Assembly: GCF_001421415.1 (NCBI RefSeq)
Contig: NZ_LMKH01000023.1
Location: 62,001-126,000, forward strand
Length of the DNA: 64,000 bases
Direction of reading: 5' to 3'
Origin: Sphingomonas sp. Leaf208
Lineage (GTDB): Bacteria; Pseudomonadota; Alphaproteobacteria; Sphingomonadales; Sphingomonadaceae
Below the pieces are notes generated by a model. It was not told the origin of the DNA. It was given only the letters and a program-made list of their open reading frames with translations, and ran no database searches. This document shows, one piece after another, positions 38,199-47,186 of this stretch (position 1 is its first letter; every line of letters starts with the position of its first letter). A program made the translations under genes and the position numbers.

Positions 38199-38274
38199 GG
38201 GGCCGTAGCTCAGATGGGAGAGCGCTGCAATCGCACTGCAGAGGTCCGGGGTTCGATTCCCCGTGGCTCCACCA
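38199..38274 (+). tRNA. tRNA-Ala (CGC)
   Basis: A 76-base cloverleaf with acceptor ggggccg pairing to tggctcc, D-arm agctcagatgggagagc, anticodon stem ctgca/tgcag with loop atcgcac giving anticodon CGC, T-arm ggttcgattcc and an encoded CCA. It reads GCG codons. Confidence 0.95.
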
Positions 38275-38380
38275 CGCGGCATATCAACAGCAAGTCGACG
38301 AGCATCGCAGGCGTAAGCTATACGCCAGATCTGCCATGCGTGCGCCTTTCATGCGCGCAGTTGCCACGCTATCGTGGGGC

Positions 38381-38797
38381 ATGGACGAATTGACGTGCAA
38401 CGTGGTCGGCATCGACTTCCCCAACGCGGACAAGAGCAAGAGCAACCGCCGGATGGAATTGATGCTCTGCGCTCCCGGCGAACCCGTCGACCTGCGTCGC
38501 GAGCCGAAGAACCCGCATGATACGAATGCGGTCGCGGTGTTCAGCCAGCGCGGCGTGCAGATGGGCTATCTGTCCGCCGAACGTGCGTCGCTGATCGGGC
38601 GACGCATGCAGGAGGAGGAGCATGTCGCCATATTCCAGGCTCTGGTCGGCAGCTACGGCTATGTCCGCATCCGCTTCGGCGGCGGCGCGCCGACACTGCC
38701 GGATCCCGAAGGACCCACGCCATCACCGCCCCGCCCGGCGTCGTTCGACCCGGACGCCTTCTTTCCCGACCCCGAGGGTCCCGAATGGGGCGCGTGA
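38381..38797 (+). CDS. Stand-alone HIRAN domain protein
   Basis: A 138-residue protein whose residues 1-85 match the HIRAN domain: NVVGIDFPNADKSKSNRRMEL, DLRREPKNPHDTNAVAVFS and VQMGYLSAERASLIGRRM. In HLTF and Rad5 this domain binds free 3' DNA ends. A proline/acidic tail follows (PDPEGPTPSPPRP, then FDPDAFFPDPEGPEWG). The domain is normally attached to a helicase or nuclease, but no such gene is adjacent. Upstream in-frame ATGs at 38336 and 38351 exist; 38381 is preferred because the domain begins there. Confidence 0.75.
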   Translation: MDELTCNVVGIDFPNADKSKSNRRMELMLCAPGEPVDLRREPKNPHDTNAVAVFSQRGVQMGYLSAERASLIGRRMQEEEHVAIFQALVGSYGYVRIRFGGGAPTLPDPEGPTPSPPRPASFDPDAFFPDPEGPEWGA

Positions 38798-38819
38798 CGC
38801 CCCCCCCGAATGGGATGAA

Positions 38820-39578
38820 CTAGATACCCTGCGCAGTGACCACGCGACCCGTCGCTTCCAGATCACGCGTCAGGTCCGCGAGGCAGCGGTCGACCAGCGC
38901 CTCGTCCGAACTCCGCACCACGAAGTTCGCGCCAGTCTTGCCGTCGCGAAAGAACGGATAGCTCCCGATCGCGACGCCTTCATGCGTCTTCTCGGCATCG
39001 CGCAAGATGTCCGCGACCTCGCTCTCCGCTACCCAGCACCCGATCGTCTTCGACACCACCGGGCGTCCGCCCTCGAGCGTGCCGGTCAGCGCGTCGAGCA
39101 TCCCCGCGGTAATGTGCGGCACGCCTGCCATGATGAAGATGTTGCCGATCCGGATTCCCGGCGCGCCCGACACCTTGTTGTCGATCAGCTCCGCGCCGAC
39201 CGGCACCCGCGCCATCCGTGCCCGCGTCTCGGTAAGCCCACCGCGCGTCGCATAATACGCCTCGAGCACCGCCATCGCGCGCGGATGATGCTCGACCGCG
39301 ACACCCAGCGCCTCGGCGATCGCATCCACCGTGATGTCGTCGTGTGTCGGCCCGATCCCGCCGGTCGTGAACAGGTAGTCGTTGCGCGCGCGCAAGGTGT
39401 TGACCGCCTCGACGATCGCCTCGGTCTTGTCGGCGACCACGCGCACCTCGGCGAGGCGGATGCCCTGCACGTTGAGCCAGGCCGCGATCTGCGCGACGTT
39501 CTTGTCCTGCGTGCGGCCCGACAGGATCTCGTCGCCGATGATCGTCAGCGCGGCCGTCCAGATGCGTTCCTCTACCAT
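38820..39578 (-). CDS. CinA-like molybdopterin-binding (MoaB/Mog) protein
   Basis: A 252-residue protein of the competence/damage-inducible CinA N-terminal type. Motifs: AALTIIGDEILSGRTQDKN, DYLFTTGGIGPTHDDITVDAIAEALG and IFIMAGVPHITAGMLDAL. In full CinA a C-terminal NMN deamidase domain follows; it is absent here, as in many alphaproteobacterial short forms. The cofactor-like fold probably binds an ADP-ribose-type ligand. The ATG at 39576-39578 diverges from map across 51 bases. Confidence 0.9.
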   Translation of the reverse strand: MVEERIWTAALTIIGDEILSGRTQDKNVAQIAAWLNVQGIRLAEVRVVADKTEAIVEAVNTLRARNDYLFTTGGIGPTHDDITVDAIAEALGVAVEHHPRAMAVLEAYYATRGGLTETRARMARVPVGAELIDNKVSGAPGIRIGNIFIMAGVPHITAGMLDALTGTLEGGRPVVSKTIGCWVAESEVADILRDAEKTHEGVAIGSYPFFRDGKTGANFVVRSSDEALVDRCLADLTRDLEATGRVVTAQGI

Positions 39579-39629
39579 GCTCTTGGCATAGCCTCGCAAA
39601 ACCGCGCCCGCCACGCTATATCGCGCGTC

Positions 39630-40457
39630 ATGACCGAATATGTAACCGTCACCTCGGACCAGCCCGACGCGCGCACCGGCGCCATTAAGCTGCACGGCCC
39701 CGCAGCCTTCGAAGGCATGATGAAGGCGGGCAGGCTCGCCGCCGAGACGCTCGACATGATCGTCCCGCATATGGTCCCGGGTGTGACCACCGCCGAGATC
39801 GACCGGCTGATCTACGACTTCATCGTCGCTGGCGGGGGCGTCCCCGCGACGCTCGGCTATCGTGGCTACACGCACAGCGTCTGCATCTCGATCAACCACG
39901 TCGTCTGCCACGGCATCCCGAGCGAGAAGACGCTGAAATCGGGCGATATCGTCAACGTCGACGTCACGCCCCTGCTCGACGGCTGGCACGGCGACACGAG
40001 CCGAATGTACCTGATCGGCGACGTGCCGATCAAGGCGCGTCGCCTTGTCGAAGTGACCTACGAATGCCTGATGATCGGCATCGAGCACGCCAAGCCCGGC
40101 AACCGCATGGGTGACGTCGCCAACGCGATCCAGCGCCATGCCGAAAAGCACCGTTACGGCGTGGTCCGCGATTTCTGCGGGCACGGCGTCGGCCGCCTGT
40201 TCCACGACGCCCCCGAAGTCGTCCATGTCGGCAAGCCCGGCACCGGCCCCGAGCTTCGCCCCGGCATGATCTTCACGATCGAGCCGATGATCAACATTGG
40301 TCGCCCCGACGTGAAGCTGCTCGACGACGGCTGGACGGCGGTCACGCGCGATCGCTCGCTGTCCGCACAGTTCGAGCATTCGATCGGCATTACGGAAGAC
40401 GGCTGCGAGATCTTCACGCTCAGCCCCAAGGGCTACACGCAGCCGCCTTACGTATAG
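39630..40457 (+). CDS. map: Type I methionine aminopeptidase
   Basis: Removes the initiator methionine from nascent proteins; dinuclear metal enzyme. About 275 residues. Seen: the metal ligands in NVDVTPLLDGWHGDTSRMY, the His in DFCGHGVGRLFH, the Glu in FTIEPMINIG and the Glu in SAQFEHSIGI, and the substrate His in YTHSVCISINHVVCHGIP. An N-terminal extension of about 25 residues is present. The ATG at 39630 (MTEYVTVT) is used; it diverges from the CinA-like gene. Confidence 0.97.
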   Translation: MTEYVTVTSDQPDARTGAIKLHGPAAFEGMMKAGRLAAETLDMIVPHMVPGVTTAEIDRLIYDFIVAGGGVPATLGYRGYTHSVCISINHVVCHGIPSEKTLKSGDIVNVDVTPLLDGWHGDTSRMYLIGDVPIKARRLVEVTYECLMIGIEHAKPGNRMGDVANAIQRHAEKHRYGVVRDFCGHGVGRLFHDAPEVVHVGKPGTGPELRPGMIFTIEPMINIGRPDVKLLDDGWTAVTRDRSLSAQFEHSIGITEDGCEIFTLSPKGYTQPPYV

Positions 40458-40459
40458 CG

Positions 40460-40858
40460 TCAGCCTGCGGAGACGTTCTTCACCGTACAGTCGGTGATGA
40501 CGTGGCCGCTATATTCGAACGAACCCTTGCCGTTCCAATCCTTCGCTACGGCCAGCGCGGCGCTGAAGTGGGCGAGATACGATCCGATTCCGGGTGGTGG
40601 CACCGAAACGACATATTGGCCGGTGACGTGCACGAGCAAGGTGTCGTGCCCGAACCCTGTATGCAGGATCGCACCGGTAACATGGGGAATGACGGTCGTG
40701 CCGTAAGGTGGTGGCAATGCTTGCGTGATTTGCGCCGATCCGGAGATTTGTCCGGTCGGTGCATTCACGCCGAGATCGAGATGAAGCGTCGGCGCGCCTG
40801 CAAAGCCGCCATGCTTGACGTCCAGCTTTACTTGGTAATATCCAACCGGCTCGGTCAT
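40460..40858 (-). CDS. DUF1842-like protein
   Basis: A 132-residue protein with the pattern of DUF1842 proteins: a beta-rich body FAGAPTLHLDLGVNAPTGQI, then SGSAQITQALPPPYGTTV, HDTLLVHVTGQYVVSVPPPG and the closing DWNGKGSFEYSGHV. The family is found mostly in soil and plant-associated bacteria and has no known function. A lectin-like role has been suggested for similar small beta proteins, but that is a guess. It has no signal peptide. The ATG at 40856-40858 lies nine bases after ggaggagg, a strong site. The stop is only two bases from the map stop (convergent). Confidence 0.65.
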   Translation of the reverse strand: MTEPVGYYQVKLDVKHGGFAGAPTLHLDLGVNAPTGQISGSAQITQALPPPYGTTVIPHVTGAILHTGFGHDTLLVHVTGQYVVSVPPPGIGSYLAHFSAALAVAKDWNGKGSFEYSGHVITDCTVKNVSAG

Positions 40859-41058
40859 GAGTATTTCCTCCTCCGGATCCATGCTGATCCGTTACTGGAG
40901 TTCCTCACGGGACGACTGTCGAGTCCAGCGGGATTGGGTCCGAAACGAACCGGTCGAGACGTGTATGGACTGACCCCGAAACCTTTCACGCGGCCCCGCC
41001 ACAGGAATCTGACGTACAAAGGGTGACGCGGACCGCCGGCGCCGCTATCTGCCGCCCC

Positions 41059-43287
<2,229 letters not shown>

Positions 43288-43365
43288 GGCAACGCGACGG
43301 CGGGCGAACTAGAACGCAGCCTGCTGCCGGTTACCGCTGCCTGCCACCGCCCGCCCCCACAGGCG

Positions 43366-43468
43366 CCACCCCGGCGAAGGCCGGGGCCCAGTTGGGAAGG
43401 CCGAGGTAACGGAGCACGGCGCTCATCATCTCCGTCCCTCAACTGGGCCCCGGCCTCCGCCGGGGTGG
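43366..43468. repeat. Inverted repeat, 'caccccggcgaaggccgggg' family
   Basis: Arms gccaccccggcgaaggccgg at about 43366 and the complement ending at 43468, with a spacer. It begins 80 bases after the purL stop. Confidence 0.9.
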
Positions 43469-43506
43469 TTGCCCTTCCGGACAAGGCAAGAATACCGAAC
43501 CACACC

Positions 43507-43564
43507 ATGTTTCCCCGCGAAGGCGGGGACCCAGACTGGGCTCCCGCCTTCGCGGGAGAACAAG
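43507..43564. repeat. Imperfect hairpin, 'ttctcccg..cgggagaa' family
   Basis: Left arm catgtttccccgcgaaggcg and right arm ending cgcgggagaacaagg, with a short loop. It is the fourth copy of this family in the window. Confidence 0.85.
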
Positions 43565-44027
43565 GATGCGAGAGATGTCGTCCGATCGAGCTAAAGCAGA
43601 GCTCGGCGACCCCCCTCTCCGTCATCCCAGCGAAAGCCGGCATCTCCCGCATCGGGCCGCAGCGCTCGCCAACAGCAATACCCCAGCCTCCGCTAGGTGA
43701 CGACGGAGGCGGAGCGGCGTGGAGAACAACAGGCGAGGTACGGCAAGGCATCGCGCAGAAACGACAGGCGGCGCAGTTCACCGACCGGATAGCGGATCCA
43801 CCAAAACGACACGCCACGCTACCTAAGGTACCCGTCAAAGCGCCCTGTCCTACACCACCGCGATATGCCAGCGTCGAACCATGACCGCATTACTCTCCTA
43901 CCCCGCTACCAAAACGCCGCGCCCGAACCCAAGCGTTGATAAAGCACTGACCAAGTCCGTCCGACTCAGCCAACGCGGTCCGCTCCTAAAGTGCAGCCGA
44001 ACGCGACCATGTCATGGCCCAACCCCT
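43565..44027. other. Gene-free stretch before the DUF418 gene
   Basis: Between the repeats after purL and the duplicated segment I see no convincing gene on either strand. A REP-like fragment gtcatcccagcgaaagccgg (43621-43640) is present. The open frames here have no recognisable product and lack a ribosome site. Confidence 0.6.
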
Positions 44028-44126
44028 ACAACGCCCCCGCGAAATACTGCGCGAGTGTCTGCACTTCGTGCACTTCCGGCACTTCGCATGACCCCCGCCC
44101 CCACCAAAATGGCCACGCCCGACGTC
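44028..44126 (+). repeat. First copy of a duplicated segment (remnant 5' end of a DUF418 gene)
   Basis: About 99 bases that match 44186-44284 at about 84 positions by hand count, at a fixed offset of 158 without indels. It includes an ATG (44088) and the codons MTPAPTKMATPDV matching the DUF418 gene start MTPAPTRIATLDL. After that the frame departs and ends at a tga (44247-44249) that overlaps the true start as ATGA, leaving a 53-codon leader frame. Confidence 0.75.
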
Positions 44127-44185
44127 CTCCCCTGCGCCGGCGCCACGACGATCACCGACGTCGAAAGCCCCGCATTCCAACCAGC

Positions 44186-44284
44186 ACAACGCTCCCGCGA
44201 AATGCTGCACCAGCGTCTGCACTTCGTGCACTTCCAGCGTTCAGCATGACCCCCGCCCCCACCAGAATAGCCACGCTAGACCTC
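44186..44284 (+). repeat. Second copy of the duplicated segment, start of the DUF418 gene
   Basis: This copy contains the real start ATG at 44246. Its upstream part includes the small palindrome gcacttcgtgc, present in both copies. The DUF418 reading frame continues from it. Confidence 0.75.
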
Positions 44285-45502
44285 ATTCGAGGCGTCGCCG
44301 TCATGGGCATCCTCGCCGCCAACATCGCCGCGTTCGGCTTCCCCGAATTCGCCTACATGACGCCCGCCTCGATGGGCGCGCCAAGCACGCCCGACCTTAT
44401 CGCCTGGACCACCACCTTCATCGTCATAGACGGCAAGATGCGCGGGCTGTTCTCGTTCCTGTTCGGCGCGTCGATGCTGCTGGTCATCGACCGGGCGGAG
44501 GCGAATGGCGAAGACCCGGCGACCGTCCACCTGCGCCGGATGGCATGGCTGTTCGTGTTCGGCATCGCACATTTGTACCTGCTGTGGTGGGGCGACATCC
44601 TTGCGCACTACGCATTGGTCGGCGCGCTCGCGTATATTTTCGCGCGGTTGCCGGTCCGCTGGCTGATCGGCGTCGGGCTCGCCTGCATCGCGCTCCAGAC
44701 GGTCGAGCTGACGACGCTCGTCGCCTACACGTTCGACCTTCACGCCGCCGCGCACCGGCCGGGCGCAACGGCGCGGGTCATCACGAACTGGCAGCTGTTG
44801 GCGGATCAATTCGGCCAGCCCTCCCCCGCCTCCGTCACCCGCGAACTTGCCATCGGACGTGGCGGATGGCGCGATCTGGTCGCGTGGCGTTGGACGCACG
44901 GCGCTGGGCCGATCACGTCCCTCACCGCCACTGGTCCGGAGACGCTAGGCTTCATGCTGTTCGGCATGGCGGGGCTGCGATCGGGGTTCCTGACGGGGGA
45001 ATGGTCGCGGCGACGCTACACCGTGATTGCGGTCGTCGGAATCGGACTCGGCTGGATCTGCTATGCGGCCATCGCGGCGTTCGACATCGCCCACGGGTTC
45101 GACGCGCGCTATGTGGCGCTGTCGTGGCTCGCGCTCGCAACCCCGCTTCGGCCACTGACGATCATGGGGTACGCCGCGGCAATCATCCTGCTCGCACGGC
45201 CCGGCGGCTGGTTGACGGCCCGAGTCTCGGCGGCAGGTCGAATGGCATTCTCCAACTATCTCGGCACGACCGTCCTCTGCACCACCCTGTTCTATGGATA
45301 TGGGTTCGGGCTGTACGGCGCACTGTCGCGAGCCCAGCTCTATCTCGTAGTCGTGCCGATCTGCCTGCTGATGCTCCTATGGTCGAAACCGTGGCTCGAT
45401 CGCTTCTGCTATGGTCCGCTCGAATGGCTTTGGCGCAGCCTGTCGCGATTCGCGTGGCAGCCGATGCGCGGTTCGGCGTTCACGACGAACCGATCGGACT
45501 AA
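44246..45502 (+). CDS. DUF418 family membrane protein
   Basis: A 418-residue integral membrane protein with about eight to ten helices. Typical DUF418 features: LDLIRGVAVMGILAANIAAF near the start, GLFSFLFGASMLLVIDRAE, and the C-terminal GRMAFSNYLGTTVLCTTLFYGYGFGLYG followed by WLRSLSRF-type residues (WLWRSLSRFAWQPMR). The family is often near acyltransferase-like proteins and has no proven function. The ATG at 44246 is preceded by a near-copy of its own 5' region. The gene ends 75 bases before bfd. Confidence 0.85.
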   Translation: MTPAPTRIATLDLIRGVAVMGILAANIAAFGFPEFAYMTPASMGAPSTPDLIAWTTTFIVIDGKMRGLFSFLFGASMLLVIDRAEANGEDPATVHLRRMAWLFVFGIAHLYLLWWGDILAHYALVGALAYIFARLPVRWLIGVGLACIALQTVELTTLVAYTFDLHAAAHRPGATARVITNWQLLADQFGQPSPASVTRELAIGRGGWRDLVAWRWTHGAGPITSLTATGPETLGFMLFGMAGLRSGFLTGEWSRRRYTVIAVVGIGLGWICYAAIAAFDIAHGFDARYVALSWLALATPLRPLTIMGYAAAIILLARPGGWLTARVSAAGRMAFSNYLGTTVLCTTLFYGYGFGLYGALSRAQLYLVVVPICLLMLLWSKPWLDRFCYGPLEWLWRSLSRFAWQPMRGSAFTTNRSD

Positions 45503-45519
45503 TTGCGAATAAGACGCAA
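45503..45519 (+). promoter_or_regulatory. Candidate iron-responsive operator (distal)
   Basis: ttgcgaataagacgcaa is a palindrome with five-base arms ttgcg/cgcaa and a seven-base A/T-rich centre. It stands directly after the DUF418 stop and 7 bases before a second similar element. Confidence 0.45.
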
Positions 45520-45525
45520 AAGGGC

Positions 45526-45546
45526 TTGCGAGTGGTTCGCATTATC
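45526..45546 (+). promoter_or_regulatory. Candidate Fur box in front of bfd
   Basis: ttgcgagtggttcgcattat is a 7-1-7-type inverted repeat (tgcga...tcgca) of the kind bound by Fur in proteobacteria, 32 bases before the bfd start. Two such elements in tandem suggest tight iron control of bfd-bfr. Confidence 0.55.
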
Positions 45547-45577
45547 TGTATCCCGTGCTTACAGCTAGGGAGTTCCC

Positions 45578-45748
45578 ATGGTCGTCTGCGTTTGCAATGC
45601 CATACGAGAATCCGACGTTCGCAACTGCGCACGCGGCGGTTGCACTACACCGTGCCAGGCCTTCCGCTCGATGGGTCGGAAACCGAAATGCGGCCAGTGC
45701 ACATCGATAGCGCGAGCGATTATCGACGAGGAACGCGCCGCTGCATAA
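45578..45748 (+). CDS. bfd: Bacterioferritin-associated ferredoxin
   Basis: A 56-residue [2Fe-2S] protein that passes electrons to bacterioferritin so that stored Fe(III) leaves as Fe(II). Seen: MVVCVCNAIRESDVRNCARG, then the second pair in PKCGQCTSIARAIIDEE; the cluster ligands are the C-x-C at 4 and 6 and C-x-x-C at 38 and 41, exactly the Bfd arrangement. Too short for a 60-residue cut-off. It precedes bfr by 103 bases in the same direction, with Fur-like boxes in front. Confidence 0.9.
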   Translation: MVVCVCNAIRESDVRNCARGGCTTPCQAFRSMGRKPKCGQCTSIARAIIDEERAAA

Positions 45749-45851
45749 GCGTCGCAACAGCTAAGAAAGCCCGGAAAACCGCCATTTTTGGGGGTTGTGC
45801 TAATCTGTGTCAGCCCGCTACATGCTCCTCAGAGGTGACGGAGATATGGCC

Positions 45852-46367
45852 ATGCGCGGCGACCCCCAAGTAATCGAATTTCTGAACGAGGCGCTCAAGA
45901 ACGAGCTGACCGCGGTCAATCAATATTGGCTCCATTACCGGATGCTTGAGCATTGGGGCGTCTACAAGCTCGCCCAGTACGAGCGGATGGAATCGATCGA
46001 CGAGATGAAGCACGCCGACTGGCTGTCGGAGCGCATCCTGTTTCTCGATGGCCTGCCGAACTTCCAGCTGCTCGGCCGCCTTCGCATCGGCGAGACCGTC
46101 GAGGAAGTGCTGAAGTCGGATCTGGCGCTCGAAGTCGAGGCCACCGTCCAGCTCAAGGGCGCGATCTCGTACTGCGAAGAGGTTAAGGACTATATCAGCC
46201 GCGACCTGTTCGCCCGCATCCTCGCCAGCGAGGAAGAGCATGTCGACACACTCGAGCGCCAGTTCGAGATGATCGCACGGATGGGTATCCACAACTACAT
46301 CCAGCTCAACTCGATCTCGGAGCATGATTCGCCCAAGGCTGGCGCGGCTCCGTATCTGAAGGGCTGA
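45852..46367 (+). CDS. bfr: Bacterioferritin
   Basis: A 24-mer iron-storage protein with heme at the subunit interface. Seen: VIEFLNEALKNELTAVNQYWLHYRML at the start, the heme-ligand Met in SIDEMKHADWLSERILFLDG, the ferroxidase residues in the four helices, and SEEEHVDTLERQFEMIARMG. The 171 residues include a short C-terminal extension (SISEHDSPKAGAAPYLKG). The ATG at 45852 has ggag eight bases before it; the ATG at 45846 is only two bases from that site. Confidence 0.97.
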   Translation: MRGDPQVIEFLNEALKNELTAVNQYWLHYRMLEHWGVYKLAQYERMESIDEMKHADWLSERILFLDGLPNFQLLGRLRIGETVEEVLKSDLALEVEATVQLKGAISYCEEVKDYISRDLFARILASEEEHVDTLERQFEMIARMGIHNYIQLNSISEHDSPKAGAAPYLKG

Positions 46368-46374
46368 TCCACCC

Positions 46375-46408
46375 CCCTGTCATCTCGCGGAAAGGTGGGA
46401 TGACAGGG
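46375..46408. terminator. Hairpin after bfr
   Basis: ccctgtcatc (46375-46384) pairs with gatgacaggg (46399-46408) across a 14-base loop. It lies between the convergent bfr and Hpt genes. A T-run is absent, so it is a weak terminator or an mRNA end-protecting structure. Confidence 0.55.
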
Positions 46409-46437
46409 CTGCAGTGTCCGCCAGTCTAGCGACGAAT

Positions 46438-46878
46438 TTATTCCCCGCCGAACCCGGTCGGTACGGCGCGACGCCCGAACCCACCGCCCGCGACGGGTTT
46501 GCGCACTGCGACCGGATTGGCCTCGCGCTCCAGCAGCGTCAGCGTCTCGACGAACAACGGCCGCAACCGAACGATATGCTCCAGGGCCTCGTCGGGCGTA
46601 TCCTGCATTTCCAGGCAATCGCGCGCAATCGCCTCGATAGCCTCGGCCAGATCGGCGAGCGGCTCCGCCCCGAACTGCCGCGCTTCACCCTTCAGCGTAT
46701 GCGCGGGTATCACCATGGCTGCAGCATTGAGCGCACGCATCGCCGCCTCAATCGCGGCAACCGACTTCACGCCGTCCTCGCGAAAATATCCGAGGATGCG
46801 GCCAAATCCCGCGCCAAGTTCGTTGCGCGCCCGCACGAACGCGGGCCAATTGATCAGGGTGCTTCCCTCGAACGCCAC
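46438..46878 (-). CDS. Stand-alone Hpt domain protein
   Basis: A 146-residue histidine phosphotransfer protein. The Hpt motif is IPAHTLKGEARQFGA with the phospho-accepting His near residue 58, preceded by a helix ILGYFREDGVKSVAAIEAAM and followed by two helices. A disordered C-terminus (KPVAGGGFGRRAVPTGFGGE) ends it. Hpt proteins relay phosphate between a hybrid kinase and a response regulator; neither is in the neighbourhood. The nearest kinase-like gene is 33 kb away. Confidence 0.85.
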   Translation of the reverse strand: MAFEGSTLINWPAFVRARNELGAGFGRILGYFREDGVKSVAAIEAAMRALNAAAMVIPAHTLKGEARQFGAEPLADLAEAIEAIARDCLEMQDTPDEALEHIVRLRPLFVETLTLLEREANPVAVRKPVAGGGFGRRAVPTGFGGE

Positions 46879-46962
46879 TGTCGCCTTCTCCCGTTAAGCA
46901 AATAGCGCCATGAAGGTCAGAGCTGTATCATACATAACCTAGGTAAACACAGTGTTGTGATA

Positions 46963-47184
46963 CTAACGACAAGTTACGACAAAGGTTGGATTAGATACAT
47001 CCAAAACGATTTCTATTGTCGCATTGGCGGAAGCCGCGACCGCCGCGAGTTCGGTCGGGGCTTGAGGGTCATCCGCTATCACCTCGACGCGGGTCGGACC
47101 GTCGCGCAACGCGCGGGCGAGCCGTACCGCAGGCCAAGGACAGCGCATGCCCCTGGCGTTGATACGGACCACGCCCGACACCAC
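46963..47184 (-). CDS. TusA-family sulfurtransferase
   Basis: A 73-residue protein with the TusA signature RGMRCPWPAVRLARALRDG, where the Cys-Pro pair holds the persulfide. TusA passes sulfur for tRNA thiolation, molybdenum cofactor or other reactions. The start is a GTG (47182-47184) three bases from the der stop (47187-47189), so it is translated just after der. A second GTG three codons in is possible. Confidence 0.8.
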   Translation of the reverse strand: MVSGVVRINARGMRCPWPAVRLARALRDGPTRVEVIADDPQAPTELAAVAASANATIEIVLDVSNPTFVVTCR

Positions 47185-47186
47185 GC

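Noticed and set aside
36945..38393. A hydrophobic 482-codon plus-strand frame under the DUF2171 gene
   Set aside because: Its Val/Ala/Ile-rich look is the complement of the Tyr/Gly/Asp/Arg-rich coding strand; it even runs through tRNA-Ala.
43881..44249. A 122-codon plus-strand frame ending at the DUF418 start
   Set aside because: Pro/Thr/Arg-rich with no motif or ribosome site; its last part is the duplicated leader described separately.
43366..44284. CRISPR-like array in the repeat-rich region before the DUF418 gene
   Set aside because: The repeats are of different families, are inverted rather than direct, and the 99-base direct duplication has only two diverged copies with no cas gene near.
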